From UBA2108 sp002713215 (GTDB lineage: Bacteria > Bacteroidota > Bacteroidia > Flavobacteriales_G > Salibacteraceae), in contig CALAPY010000069.1 in the NCBI GenBank assembly GCA_937891015.1, forward strand, positions 1 through 52,605: DNA of 52,605 nucleotides, in the 5' to 3' direction. This document shows, in pieces, positions 36,019 through 44,332 of this stretch. The notes beneath the pieces were generated by a model. The model was given only the letters and a program-made list of their open reading frames with translations, was not told the origin of the DNA and ran no database searches. The position numbers and the translations under genes were made by a program. Position 1 is the stretch's first letter. The number at the start of each line of letters is the position of its first letter.

Positions 36019-36897
36019 TTACAATTCAGTTTTTAGATCGTTCAAAAAGTCGTCAACATTGGTAAATTCAAAGTCGGAATATTCACTAAGAAATTTCCCT
36101 GTTTTAAGCCCACCCTGTAAGGGACGGTCTGCAGGAGGGTTGATCGTTTCAGTAGAAACCGGAACAATCTTGACCTTATCGCTTGGGAAATACTGCAATA
36201 TTTTTTGAGCCAGTTGAACCCGGTTTACATAATCGGTACTGGCAATGTTATAGATTCCTGATTTATTATCTGAAATTAATAAGTACAGGGATCGGGCAAT
36301 ATCGTAAGCATTAACCGGAGTAGCGTACTGATCAAATGGAAGCTTTAACTCCATTTCTTCTCCCTTGTTGATGTTGTCAACCAGGCGCATGATAAAGTTC
36401 TTGTTCCTTGCTTCTCTGCCATAAACGTTGGTGATTCTAATGGATAAGTTTTCAGGATTAGATGCCAGCGACAACTCTTCTCCTTTTAGTTTGTGCCTAC
36501 CGTAAATGCTAATGGGGTTTACATCGTGCAACTCGTCGTAAGGCCCGTTTGCACCATCAAAAACATAATCAGTGGAAATAAAGATGAGTTTGGCCCCGGT
36601 TCGTTCTGCAATGCCAATCAGGTTTTTTGTGGATTGAACCGTTTTTTGATAGCTTTCCTCTTCGTGATCTTCGCAATAATCTACCCAGGTTAATGCTCCA
36701 CAATGCAGTATATAATCAGGGCTAAAGGCTTCGAGGTCAAAGTTCTCTTTCTTTTTCGGATTCAGCGTATCAAATAGAACCGTATAATCCAGTGGGTACG
36801 AGAGATGGGAACCAATAACATTCCAACCCTTTTCCTTAAAATAACGGTAGCAATTGCCTCCAACCAATCCTGAAGCTCCGGATATAAATACCTTCAT
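36019..36897 (-). CDS. SDR family sugar-nucleotide reductase/epimerase (RmlD-like)
   Basis: A 292-residue extended short-chain dehydrogenase. The NAD(P) site is GASGLVGGN near residues 7-15. The catalytic Tyr-x3-Lys is YGRHK, with STDYVFDGANGPYDE upstream as in dTDP-4-dehydrorhamnose reductase. NIASTDYVNRVQLAQKIL is typical of the C-terminal half. It would reduce or epimerise a 4-keto sugar nucleotide. It shares strand and neighbourhood with the DegT-family gene (106-base gap), so the two may make one deoxysugar; no rmlA/B-type genes are in the window. The substrate is not predictable. Confidence 0.85.
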   Translation of the reverse strand: MKVFISGASGLVGGNCYRYFKEKGWNVIGSHLSYPLDYTVLFDTLNPKKKENFDLEAFSPDYILHCGALTWVDYCEDHEEESYQKTVQSTKNLIGIAERTGAKLIFISTDYVFDGANGPYDELHDVNPISIYGRHKLKGEELSLASNPENLSIRITNVYGREARNKNFIMRLVDNINKGEEMELKLPFDQYATPVNAYDIARSLYLLISDNKSGIYNIASTDYVNRVQLAQKILQYFPSDKVKIVPVSTETINPPADRPLQGGLKTGKFLSEYSDFEFTNVDDFLNDLKTEL

Positions 36898-36933
36898 TTA
36901 TTCTGTTTTTTGTCGCTTAACTTTTGAAAGTGC

Positions 36934-36941
36934 CAAAAATA
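36934..36941 (-). promoter_or_regulatory. Candidate -7 box for the RmlD-like gene
   Basis: Minus-strand TATTTTTG matches TAnnTTTG and lies about 37 bases before the ATG at 36897. No -33 TTG at standard spacing. The remainder of 36942-37108 (rho leader) shows no clear signal. Confidence 0.35.
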
Positions 36942-37108
36942 TGCTTAGTGGACTACACGTGACCTTTTTGTCTGCAAAATGTAGTTAACAATAGAAAAAG
37001 TGGTATAATTGCATAGAATCCATTACACAACGACTCGGATTCTCCACAAAAAACATACTTCAGGATATAATAATTCTACAAGAGTCCTTTTAATTAATTA
37101 CACACTTT

Positions 37109-38881
37109 ATGTTTGATATTGAAGAGCTTAAAAGCAAAAAGCTCGATGAATTAAAGGAAATAGCCAAAGGTTTGGATATTTCAAGACCAGAGAAAAAGAA
37201 GCAGGAATTAATCTATCAATTGTTGGATGCTCAAGCTGTAAAAAAGACTGAACAAAAGTCAAACAGCGGTACTCCGGCGGATAAACCAAAACGTACACGA
37301 TCCAGGGTAGCTCCAAAGGTCGAAAAATTAGGTAGTTCAGCGGGTACTCCTGCAAGTGCCCCCGCTAATGATGCAGGTGGCACGCAGAAAGAACCGGAAG
37401 CAACTAAAACGCCAGAAAAAAAATCAAGAGAAACCAAAGCTGAAGAAAAGCCTAGCGCCTCTGCTTCGCAACCGCAAAAGCCGGCAGGCGAAAGCGGTAA
37501 AGCTACAGGCGGCACCCAGAAAAAGGAGGTAATAAAAAACCCGGATTATAAACCACATGTAAACCCAAGTGCCGAAGAACAAGAGGCAGCTAAAAAAGAG
37601 AATAAACCACAACAGAACCAACAAAAGAAACAAACCCATAACAATCAGAACAGGGGCAATCAGAATCAAAGAAATCAGCAACAGGGAAATCGAAACCAAA
37701 ACGGAAATGGTCTAAACCCGGGTGGCGACAGAAAACAGGCTGAAGCCTTTGAACGCTATGATTTTGGAGAGTTGGTAGTAGCCGAAGGAGTGTTGGAAAT
37801 CCTAGGTGATGGTTATGGATTTCTTCGATCAAGCGATTATAACTACCATGCATCACCAGACGACATCTACGTTTCTCAAAGTCAAATCAAGTTATTTGGA
37901 CTCAAGACTGGTGATAACGTAACAGGTTCTATTCGTCCTCCCAGAGAAGGCGAAAAGTACTTTCCGTTAATAAAGGTTGATAGTGTTAATGGGTTGCCGT
38001 CGGCTGACATAAGGGATCGAATTCCATTTCAATTTCTTACTCCGCTTCACCCTGATGAAAAACTAAAACTTACCGGTCATTCAAAAGATAGTTTATCTAC
38101 TCGTTGTATTGACCTATTCACACCCATTGGTAAAGGACAGCGTGGATTAATTGTTGCACAGCCTAAAACCGGTAAAACCATGTTACTTAAGGATGTTGCA
38201 AATGCCATTGCTTCTAATCACCCTGAGGTGTATTTGTTGGTTCTTCTTATTGACGAACGTCCGGAAGAGGTTACCGATATGAAACGAAGTGTACGTGGCG
38301 AAGTTGTTGCCAGTACCTTTGATGAACCGGCAGATAAGCACGTTAAAGTAGCAAACATTGTTTTAGAAAAAGCAAAGAGATTAGTAGAGTGCGGACACGA
38401 TGTAGTTATCCTTCTGGATTCCATTACACGTCTGGCAAGAGCATACAACACGGTTGCTCCTGGATCGGGTAAAGTGCTTACCGGTGGTATCGATGCTCAC
38501 GCATTGCACAAACCAAAACGATTTTTTGGTGCTGCCAGAAACATTGAAGATGGTGGTTCTTTAACCATAATCGCTACGGCCCTTACCGAAACCGGATCTA
38601 AAATGGATGAGGTTATTTTCGAAGAGTTTAAAGGTACCGGTAATATGGAGCTGCAATTGGATAGAACCATTGCAAATCGTAGGGTTTATCCAGCAATTGA
38701 TTTGGTTGCTTCCAGTACACGTAGAGACGATTTACTCCTGGATAGCGCAACCATGCAACGAGTTTGGTTATTGCGTAAGCACTTAAGTGATATGAACCCC
38801 ATTGAGGCCATGGAATTCCTTAAGAGCAGGATGAATGGAACCCGATCCAACGAGGAGTTCCTGATTAGCATGAATGGCTAG
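37109..38881 (+). CDS. rho: Transcription termination factor Rho with disordered linker
   Basis: A hexameric RNA helicase (590 residues) that ends transcription. Residues 1-45 are the Rho_N helical domain (MFDIEELKSKKLDELKEIAK). Residues about 46-205 are a low-complexity Lys/Glu/Pro/Gln/Asn linker. The cold-shock-like RNA-binding domain follows (about 220-300, GVLEILGDGYGFLRS), then the ATPase domain with Walker A VAQPKTGKTML and Walker B VVILLDSITRLARAYN. Large Rho insertions between the first two parts are usual in Bacteroidota. Residues 116-140 of the linker are encoded by the segment shared with parC. Confidence 0.95.
   Translation: MFDIEELKSKKLDELKEIAKGLDISRPEKKKQELIYQLLDAQAVKKTEQKSNSGTPADKPKRTRSRVAPKVEKLGSSAGTPASAPANDAGGTQKEPEATKTPEKKSRETKAEEKPSASASQPQKPAGESGKATGGTQKKEVIKNPDYKPHVNPSAEEQEAAKKENKPQQNQQKKQTHNNQNRGNQNQRNQQQGNRNQNGNGLNPGGDRKQAEAFERYDFGELVVAEGVLEILGDGYGFLRSSDYNYHASPDDIYVSQSQIKLFGLKTGDNVTGSIRPPREGEKYFPLIKVDSVNGLPSADIRDRIPFQFLTPLHPDEKLKLTGHSKDSLSTRCIDLFTPIGKGQRGLIVAQPKTGKTMLLKDVANAIASNHPEVYLLVLLIDERPEEVTDMKRSVRGEVVASTFDEPADKHVKVANIVLEKAKRLVECGHDVVILLDSITRLARAYNTVAPGSGKVLTGGIDAHALHKPKRFFGAARNIEDGGSLTIIATALTETGSKMDEVIFEEFKGTGNMELQLDRTIANRRVYPAIDLVASSTRRDDLLLDSATMQRVWLLRKHLSDMNPIEAMEFLKSRMNGTRSNEEFLISMNG
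37453..37528 (+). repeat. Dispersed in-frame repeat, copy in rho
   Basis: The partner of 30524-30599: 40 identical bases then 36 bases with 7 differences. It encodes SASASQPQKPAGESGKATGG followed by TQKKE, in the same codon phase as in parC. A weaker related stretch (GGTQK) lies upstream near 37371-37394. Confidence 0.85.
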
Positions 38882-38917
38882 TCATCCATGAAGCATTTGC
38901 TTGAATAGTACTGCAAA

Positions 38918-39415
38918 ATGAGTAATAAAACTTTGTACGCTGTGGCTTTCGCCGTTGTTGGTATGGGGTGTCGCATGTTGGTTTTTATGTTAGGCCTGGA
39001 AATGACCTGGTCTACCCAGCTTTACTTTCTGTTTCTGTTACTGGCTATATTTTTTGGAGTAAGGGAATATTTCAGGGCAAATGTTAGCAGCAACTTTGTG
39101 CAACTTTTTAAATACGGAGCTCAAATTGGTGCCCTGTTTTCTTTATTAGTATCGGTATTTACCTACATTTTCTACCGTTTTATCGATGTATTCTTTTTTC
39201 AGGAAATGATTGATGAGCGAATGGCAAACATCAATAATGCAGAAGCAACTGCCCAGCAAATCGAGAATTATCGTTCCAACCTGGAAATGGTTTTTAATGC
39301 CAATACACAGTCTATGGTTACCTTAATCAGTTTTGTAATGCTTGGATTGACCTATTCAGCTATAGTGTCGGTAATCTTATCAAAGGTTCCCTTTTTTGCC
39401 AGGGGATTTAAGTAG
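38918..39415 (+). CDS. DUF4199 family inner-membrane protein
   Basis: A 165-residue protein with four hydrophobic helices (about 8-25, 30-50, 66-90 and 132-158). The central soluble loop FQEMIDERMANINNAEATAQ is typical of DUF4199, a Bacteroidota inner-membrane family of unknown function often encoded beside glycosyltransferase or cell-envelope genes. It begins 36 bases after rho and may share its transcript. It ends 4 bases from the convergent mpl gene. Confidence 0.8.
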   Translation: MSNKTLYAVAFAVVGMGCRMLVFMLGLEMTWSTQLYFLFLLLAIFFGVREYFRANVSSNFVQLFKYGAQIGALFSLLVSVFTYIFYRFIDVFFFQEMIDERMANINNAEATAQQIENYRSNLEMVFNANTQSMVTLISFVMLGLTYSAIVSVILSKVPFFARGFK

Positions 39416-39419
39416 GTAT

Positions 39420-40775
39420 TTAGATCAAATTCCTTCCGAATTCATCAATATCAACTCCATCGAAATTACCGGAGGTCATCAATAATAAATTCTTGTTGTT
39501 CCAGTCCACGTTTTTTAGCATGCTTATAAGCTCAGCTGAATTGCTGTAAACTTCAATGTTTTCGTTACCAAACCCCGCTTTAACCTCTTCTATACTAATG
39601 GGAGGTAATTTTTTGTGTTTGAGGGTTTCAGGACTAAAGTAAACGATAGCCCGATCAGCTGTGTCCATGCTTCCGCTGTAGTGACTTAAAAATTCCTTGT
39701 TGAGCGAACTAAAGGTATGAAGCTCCATACATGCAATCAATTCACGGTTTTGAAACTGATTTTTAACTGCTGCCGTGGTTGCTTTAAGCTTAGAAGGGGA
39801 GTGGGCAAAGTCTTTATATACTGCTGAACCTTGAGTTCGTTTTACCAATTCCAGCCTTTTGGAAGCACCAGTAAAGCTTTGAAAGGCAGTCAAAATCTGC
39901 TCATCGTTCAAATTCATAAGCCGTAAAACTTCCCAGGCTCCTTTTAGGTTTTGAAGGTTATGGATTCCAAAAATCTCCATGGCGTAATTCTTCCCGTTAT
40001 AATGAATGCTGGTTACACCATTCTCAATACTATGTTCCGGAGTTCGATATTCTATTTTAGAATTTGGATTATCTGATTTTTCGGCAATTTGTTTCACGTT
40101 TTCATCTTCCCCACAATAAACCAAAGTACCTTCAGCATCAATTTTATCGATGAATATTCTAAACTGGTCAACATAATTGTCGAATGTGGGAAATACGTTG
40201 ATGTGATCCCAGGCTATACCACTAATAAGCGCAATATTGGGTTGGTAAAGATGAAATTTGGGTCGCCGGTCAATGGGTGAGGAGAGGTATTCATCTCCCT
40301 CCAGTATCATGTATTTGGCTGTTTCTGTAATCTTTACCATGTTGGTAAAACCTTCCAACTGCGCACCAACCATAAAGTCAACGTCAATGCCGTTCTTATT
40401 TAATACATGAAGGATCATGGACGTGATTGATGTTTTGCCATGTGAACCACCAATCACAACACGAATTTTGTTTTTAGATTGCTCGTAGAGGTATTCTGGA
40501 TAACTAAAGATCTTTAGACCTAATTCTTGTGCCCGAAGCAATTCGGGATTATCCTTTCGGGCATGCATACCCAGTATTATTGCATCTATCCCGTTATGGA
40601 TTCTGTTACTGTCCCAGCCCATTTTGTGAGGCAGCAAGCCTTTTGCGTCAAGCCTCGATCTTGAAGGTTCAAAAACTTCATCATCCGATCCGGTAACGTG
40701 ATATCCAAGGTCATGTAGTGCCAAAGCCAGGTTGTGCATGGCACTTCCACCTATTGCAATAAAGTGTACAGTCAT
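39420..40775 (-). CDS. mpl: UDP-N-acetylmuramate:L-alanyl-gamma-D-glutamyl-meso-diaminopimelate ligase
   Basis: A Mur-ligase family enzyme (451 residues) that re-attaches recycled murein tripeptide to UDP-MurNAc. It begins HFIAIGGSAMHNLALALHD, the Mpl/MurC-type N-terminal Rossmann motif. It has the ATP P-loop GGSHGKTSITSMI near residue 110, and EGDEYLSSPIDRRPKF, which is characteristic of Mpl over MurC. The C-terminal Mur domain has KDFAHSPSKLKATTAA. Length is typical. It supports peptidoglycan recycling in the cytoplasm. The gene is divergent from the rhomboid gene; no clear -7 box was found for it. Confidence 0.93.
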   Translation of the reverse strand: MTVHFIAIGGSAMHNLALALHDLGYHVTGSDDEVFEPSRSRLDAKGLLPHKMGWDSNRIHNGIDAIILGMHARKDNPELLRAQELGLKIFSYPEYLYEQSKNKIRVVIGGSHGKTSITSMILHVLNKNGIDVDFMVGAQLEGFTNMVKITETAKYMILEGDEYLSSPIDRRPKFHLYQPNIALISGIAWDHINVFPTFDNYVDQFRIFIDKIDAEGTLVYCGEDENVKQIAEKSDNPNSKIEYRTPEHSIENGVTSIHYNGKNYAMEIFGIHNLQNLKGAWEVLRLMNLNDEQILTAFQSFTGASKRLELVKRTQGSAVYKDFAHSPSKLKATTAAVKNQFQNRELIACMELHTFSSLNKEFLSHYSGSMDTADRAIVYFSPETLKHKKLPPISIEEVKAGFGNENIEVYSNSAELISMLKNVDWNNKNLLLMTSGNFDGVDIDEFGRNLI

Positions 40776-40856
40776 CTAAATAACATTTTAAACGAACTTA
40801 ACTTTTGTTAGCGCTTGGCTAGTGCTGGTCATGTGGTTTTTTGAACAGCTTACTGT

Positions 40857-40864
40857 TACATTTG
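40857..40864 (+). promoter_or_regulatory. Candidate -7 box for the rhomboid gene
   Basis: TACATTTG matches TAnnTTTG and ends 15 bases before the GTG at 40880. A TTTTTTG tract lies 13 bases upstream of it, closer than normal. The box lies downstream of the TTG at 40841, so that start is unlikely if the box is used. Confidence 0.4.
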
Positions 40865-40879
40865 AATTTTCGATTCTAC

Positions 40880-41572
40880 GTGAAACTATCTACCGTTCAG
40901 ATTCCCTTTTTGTTTGTCCTCTTAATGTGGCTGCCGTTCATTATTGAATATGTTTTTCAAATCGAATTGGCCTGGTTGGGAATTTATCCCAGAACCTGGT
41001 CTGGATTAAAAGGAATCTTGTTTGCTCCATTTATCCATGGAGACATCAATCATTTAATGAATAATTCGGTTCCTATGCTGGTGTTAGGAAGTTTGACCTA
41101 CTACTTCTACAAACCCATATTCTACAAGGCCTTCTTTAATATCATTTTTTTCGGAGGACTGATAACCTGGTTTATTGCCCGTGATTCCTTCCATATTGGT
41201 GCTAGTGGGGTAATATACGGCCTAGCTTCTTTGCTGTTTTTTAGTGGAATGTTTAGGAAGTCGTACCGACTGGTAGCTGTTTCCCTGTTGGTTGTTTTTC
41301 TGTATGGGAGCATGGTTTGGGGAGTATTACCCCTTGAAGAACGGATTTCCTTTGAATCACATTTGGCTGGCGCCGTAGTTGGTTTTGCAATTGCCTTTAG
41401 GTATCGAAAATGGTTGTTTGTCGAAAAGAAAGTTTATCAGTGGAAAAATGATGAGGAGGACATTAAGCTGCTGGAAGCTAAATACGGCGAGCGGTTTTGG
41501 GAAAACCCACCCATTGAAGATCAACAACTAACCATTCGTTATTTCTTTCGGTCGAAGGAAGAGGAAAGTTAA
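40880..41572 (+). CDS. Rhomboid family intramembrane serine protease
   Basis: A 230-residue membrane protein with about six helices. Family marks are FIHGDINHLMNNSVPML (the conserved His/Asn region), the catalytic Ser in HIGASGVIYGLASLL, and the catalytic His in ESHLAGAVVGFAIAF. A soluble C-terminal tail of about 50 residues ends in YFFRSKEEES. Rhomboids cut membrane-anchored proteins within or beside the bilayer; the substrate is unknown. I chose GTG at 40880 (MKLSTVQIPFLFVLLMWLPF) over TTG at 40841 because the extra 13 residues precede the first helix without a family match and overlap a promoter box. Confidence 0.85.
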   Translation: MKLSTVQIPFLFVLLMWLPFIIEYVFQIELAWLGIYPRTWSGLKGILFAPFIHGDINHLMNNSVPMLVLGSLTYYFYKPIFYKAFFNIIFFGGLITWFIARDSFHIGASGVIYGLASLLFFSGMFRKSYRLVAVSLLVVFLYGSMVWGVLPLEERISFESHLAGAVVGFAIAFRYRKWLFVEKKVYQWKNDEEDIKLLEAKYGERFWENPPIEDQQLTIRYFFRSKEEES

Positions 41573-41579
41573 GGATTAT

Positions 41580-42086
41580 TTAAAACTCCTCAACGATTTG
41601 CTTTACCCATTGATCAACACGCTCTTCTGTTAATTCGTCCTGGTTATCATCGTCAAGGCAAAGCCCAATAAAGGTATTATCATCGAGTTGAGCTTTGGAC
41701 TCATCGTGTTCATACCCTTCAGTTGACCAATGGCCTATGATCTTAGCTCCGTTTTCTTCTGCTAGTTTTCCAATGATTCCTATTCCATCACAGAAATAAG
41801 TGCTGTACCCATATTGATCGCCCAGCCCAAATAAGGCTACCGTTTTTCCAGTTAGGTCTAACTTGGAAAATGAATTGTAAAAATCGTCCCAGGAACTTTG
41901 GAGTTGACCATCGTGCCAGGTAGAAAGGCCAAATACCAATTTGTTGTAGTCCAAAATTTCAGGTCCTTCAATGTCATAGACGTCGAAAACATCAACCTCA
42001 TACCCTATAAGGCGTTCCTTTATCATTTTGGCCACAATTTCTGTACAACCAGTATCTGAGCCAAAAAACAATCCGATTTTTTCCAT
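41580..42086 (-). CDS. fldA: Flavodoxin (long-chain)
   Basis: A 168-residue FMN electron carrier. The FMN phosphate loop is GSDTGCTE at residues 9-16, and LSTWHDGQLQSSWDDF and LFGLGDQYGYSTYFCDG are the two isoalloxazine loops with flanking aromatic residues. The insertion in the last strand marks it as long-chain. It carries electrons in low-potential reactions, for instance for radical-SAM enzymes or iron-limited metabolism; RimO in this window is a possible client, by general knowledge only. It ends 7 bases after the convergent rhomboid gene. Confidence 0.93.
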   Translation of the reverse strand: MEKIGLFFGSDTGCTEIVAKMIKERLIGYEVDVFDVYDIEGPEILDYNKLVFGLSTWHDGQLQSSWDDFYNSFSKLDLTGKTVALFGLGDQYGYSTYFCDGIGIIGKLAEENGAKIIGHWSTEGYEHDESKAQLDDNTFIGLCLDDDNQDELTEERVDQWVKQIVEEF

Positions 42087-42164
42087 TTTTTCTTTCTGAA
42101 ACTACTGAGTCACAATTCAGTTCAATCCATTTGGATAGAATTGAATCATGAATCTTTCAGTCAT

Positions 42165-42199
42165 AAAAAAGCCCTTCCACAAATGCGGAAAGGCTTTTT
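42165..42199 (-). terminator. Intrinsic terminator after rplS
   Basis: On the minus strand AAAAAGCCTTTCCG and GGAAGGGCTTTTTT form a hairpin with one mismatch around a CATTTGT loop, ending in a T-run. It lies 18 bases past the rplS stop and ends the trmD-rplS transcript. Confidence 0.85.
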
Positions 42200-42217
42200 A
42201 ACGATCTTATTTATTCC

Positions 42218-42574
42218 TTAGTTCATTCCTTTTTCCTTAATTCGAGCAGCTTTTCCTCTTAATTCTCTTAAGTAGAAAATTCGAGCTCTTCGAACAGAAC
42301 CAACTTTATGAATTGTAATGTTTTCAATGAATGGAGAGTAAACAGGGAAAATTCTTTCAACTCCAATTCCATTAGAAACCTTACGTACTGTAAACGTTTC
42401 AGAAGAACCAGAACCCCTTCTTTGGATCACAACTCCACGAAACTGCTGAATTCTTTCCTTGTTACCTTCTCGGATTTTATAATCAACACTTACTGTGTCT
42501 CCAGCCTTAAATTCAGCTTTTGATTTTCCTTCTGCTGTCATTGCAGCTTCTGCGTCACGAATGATCTGATCCAT
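42218..42574 (-). CDS. rplS: 50S ribosomal protein L19
   Basis: A 118-residue large-subunit protein at the 30S-50S interface. The family core is complete: FKAGDTVSVDYKIREGNKER, QQFRGVVIQRRGSGSSETFT, NGIGVERIFPVYSPFIENI and RRARIFYLRELRGKAARIKE. The trmD gene lies upstream on the same strand (83-base gap), the usual trmD-rplS order. A TAnnTTTG box in the gap suggests an extra promoter. A short hairpin (AACTC ... GAGTT) lies in the leader, but I cannot tell if it is regulatory. Confidence 0.97.
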   Translation of the reverse strand: MDQIIRDAEAAMTAEGKSKAEFKAGDTVSVDYKIREGNKERIQQFRGVVIQRRGSGSSETFTVRKVSNGIGVERIFPVYSPFIENITIHKVGSVRRARIFYLRELRGKAARIKEKGMN

Positions 42575-42607
42575 GGTGATAATATTAACTCTTCAAATTT
42601 GAGTTTG

Positions 42608-42615
42608 CAAATGTA
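42608..42615 (-). promoter_or_regulatory. Candidate -7 box for rplS
   Basis: Minus-strand TACATTTG matches TAnnTTTG and lies about 34 bases before the rplS ATG, within the trmD-rplS gap. It would give rplS expression independent of trmD. No -33 TTG at standard spacing. Confidence 0.45.
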
Positions 42616-42657
42616 TGCAAATCAATCTTTATATTATCCGACTTTTTAAAAGAAATT

Positions 42658-43335
42658 TTATTCTTTTAGCAGGTCGGGTCTTCTGGTCTGAGTCCTTTTC
42701 TCCGCCTGCGTTTGCCTCCATTCGTCAATCTTTTTAAAGTCGCCGGAAAGGAGCACTTCAGGCACTTTTTTTCCATTCCATTCTGCGGGACGGGTGTAAA
42801 CCGGTGGAGAAAGCAATCCGTCCTGAAAGGAATCGTTTAATGCAGACTGCTCATCGGAAATCACTCCGGGGATTAATCGAACCACACTGTCAATGACGGC
42901 ACAGGCCGGAATTTCACCACCTGTAAGTACAAAATCTCCAATTGAAATCTCTTGGGTTACATAGGTCTCTCGGATTCGTTCGTCAATGCCTTTGTAGTGT
43001 CCGCATAAAAAAATAAGCGATTTGGCGGAGCTTATTTGATTGGCCATGGGTTGTGAAAAAACTTGTGCATCGGGTGTCATAAAAATTACTTGGTCGTAGT
43101 TTCTTTCAGCAAGTAGTTTATCGAGTACCTTAGAAATGGCTTCGCATCCAATTACCATTCCTGCTCCACCTCCATAAGGGGCATCATCAATGTGGCGGTA
43201 TTTGCCCTTTCCATAATCATGTAGATCGTGAATAACCAACTCAAGTATTCCCTGATCCTGAGCCCTTTTAAGTATCGATGTATTTAGCGGGCTGTGAAGT
43301 AATTCGGGAACAGCAGAGATAATGTCAATTCGCAT
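42658..43335 (-). CDS. trmD: tRNA (guanine37-N1)-methyltransferase TrmD
   Basis: A SPOUT-class enzyme (225 residues) that methylates G37 of tRNAs using S-adenosylmethionine and so prevents frameshifting. The knot region shows IFLCGHYKGIDERI and EISIGDFVLTGGEIPACAVID. The N-terminal part shows HDLHDYGKGKYRHIDDAPYG and GGGAGMVI. The C-terminal domain includes YTRPAEWNGKKVPEVLLSG. I start at the ATG at 43335 (MRIDIISAVPELL); the frame is open for 11 more codons but these do not match the family. The upstream TPR gene ends 33 bases away. Confidence 0.96.
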   Translation of the reverse strand: MRIDIISAVPELLHSPLNTSILKRAQDQGILELVIHDLHDYGKGKYRHIDDAPYGGGAGMVIGCEAISKVLDKLLAERNYDQVIFMTPDAQVFSQPMANQISSAKSLIFLCGHYKGIDERIRETYVTQEISIGDFVLTGGEIPACAVIDSVVRLIPGVISDEQSALNDSFQDGLLSPPVYTRPAEWNGKKVPEVLLSGDFKKIDEWRQTQAEKRTQTRRPDLLKE

Positions 43336-43368
43336 AAAAAGATTTAAGTCAAAATTGACAAAGACCAA

Positions 43369-44142
43369 CTAAGGGTTAATGGTAGCGTATTGGTTTTCGA
43401 TTTTTCGATTTTCAACGAACAAATCCTTACCGAACTGAATGATTTCTTTGGCTTTAACAGAATTTCCGTTGTCGTTGTAATAGTTCGATAAAGCAATTAT
43501 TCCGTAAATCAGAGCATCTTTTATTGTTTCATCCGGAATTACATCACCGCCCTTGTATTTGTCCTCTATTTTAGGCCAATACTGGTCAACCAGCTTTTGT
43601 CCTTCTGCATTCTTAGAAAGTAACATGTTCGCCCCAACCAATACCTGAATTTCAGCGACCGAAGGGTCTACCTTGGCCAGCTTCTTACCCCAGGAAGCTG
43701 CTTTACTATACTTATCTTCGTTGTATTGATAAAGTACTTCTTCCAGAGCGGTAGTTGTTAGTTCATTAAAAAACTCAACATTATCTTCTAATTCAAAGGT
43801 TGCTATATCTTTTTTGATACACTTAGCGTGGTATTTTCTTGCCTTTGCTGCATATTTCAAAGCATCTTTCAGCGGATTACCTCCAGCAGCCATATACTCG
43901 TCTTTTAACTCTTCATCGTTGTAGATCTTAATGGCACACATAGAGACATACAGGTAGGGCTCAGGATTTGATCTGAACTCTTCCTTTTCCGTCATTTTAA
44001 GTGCTTTATAATAACAGTCGGGATACTTTTCCAGAAGATATAGGTCAAATAATTTGTCCATATCTCCGCCAATGACCTGAGCCTGGCTGGGTATATTGAT
44101 CATTAATAGAAAACCGGTAATGACTAGTACTAAATATTTCAT
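43369..44142 (-). CDS. Exported TPR-like helical protein
   Basis: A 257-residue protein with signal peptide MKYLVLVITGFLLMINIPSQAQ. The rest is almost all alpha-helical with TPR-like packing (LFDLYLLEKYPDCYYKALKM, ALEEVLYQYNEDKYSKAASW, IIALSNYYNDNGNSVKAKEI). No enzymatic motif is visible. It lies directly upstream of trmD on the same strand and may be co-transcribed. I recognise no named family; a periplasmic scaffold or partner protein is a fair guess. Confidence 0.75.
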   Translation of the reverse strand: MKYLVLVITGFLLMINIPSQAQVIGGDMDKLFDLYLLEKYPDCYYKALKMTEKEEFRSNPEPYLYVSMCAIKIYNDEELKDEYMAAGGNPLKDALKYAAKARKYHAKCIKKDIATFELEDNVEFFNELTTTALEEVLYQYNEDKYSKAASWGKKLAKVDPSVAEIQVLVGANMLLSKNAEGQKLVDQYWPKIEDKYKGGDVIPDETIKDALIYGIIALSNYYNDNGNSVKAKEIIQFGKDLFVENRKIENQYATINP

Positions 44143-44265
44143 GTTCCTATACAGTGTTTATTCAATTTGCAGGGCTTTAAAAGCACCACATTTTGCGGCA
44201 ACAAAGTGCCAAAGTTCATCAAAAAAATTTGCAGTAAAAAATTCTTACTTAAAAAAGGGCTATTA

Positions 44266-44273
44266 TATATTTG
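44266..44273 (+). promoter_or_regulatory. Candidate -7 box for the 44333 gene
   Basis: TATATTTG matches TAnnTTTG and lies 59 bases before the ATG at 44333. It falls inside the longer open frame that begins at 44096, which supports the shorter gene model. Confidence 0.35.
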
Positions 44274-44332
44274 ATAAAGACCTTTATTTTGCCACAAATT
44301 CAAAATGCCTGCCAAAGTCAGGAATCGAATGT

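Noticed and set aside
36898..37108. Sigma-70-like TATAAT in the rho leader
   Set aside because: GGTATAATTG resembles an E. coli -10 box, but Bacteroidota main promoters use TAnnTTTG and no partner -35 is present.
37231..37699. Overlapping minus-strand frames opposite the rho linker
   Set aside because: Shadows of the low-complexity linker; the repeat shared with parC makes them look similar to the frames opposite the parC tail.
44096..44332. N-terminal extension of the 44333 membrane protein
   Set aside because: It overlaps the start of the divergent TPR gene and its promoter region, contains a -7 box, and has no signal-peptide or domain character.
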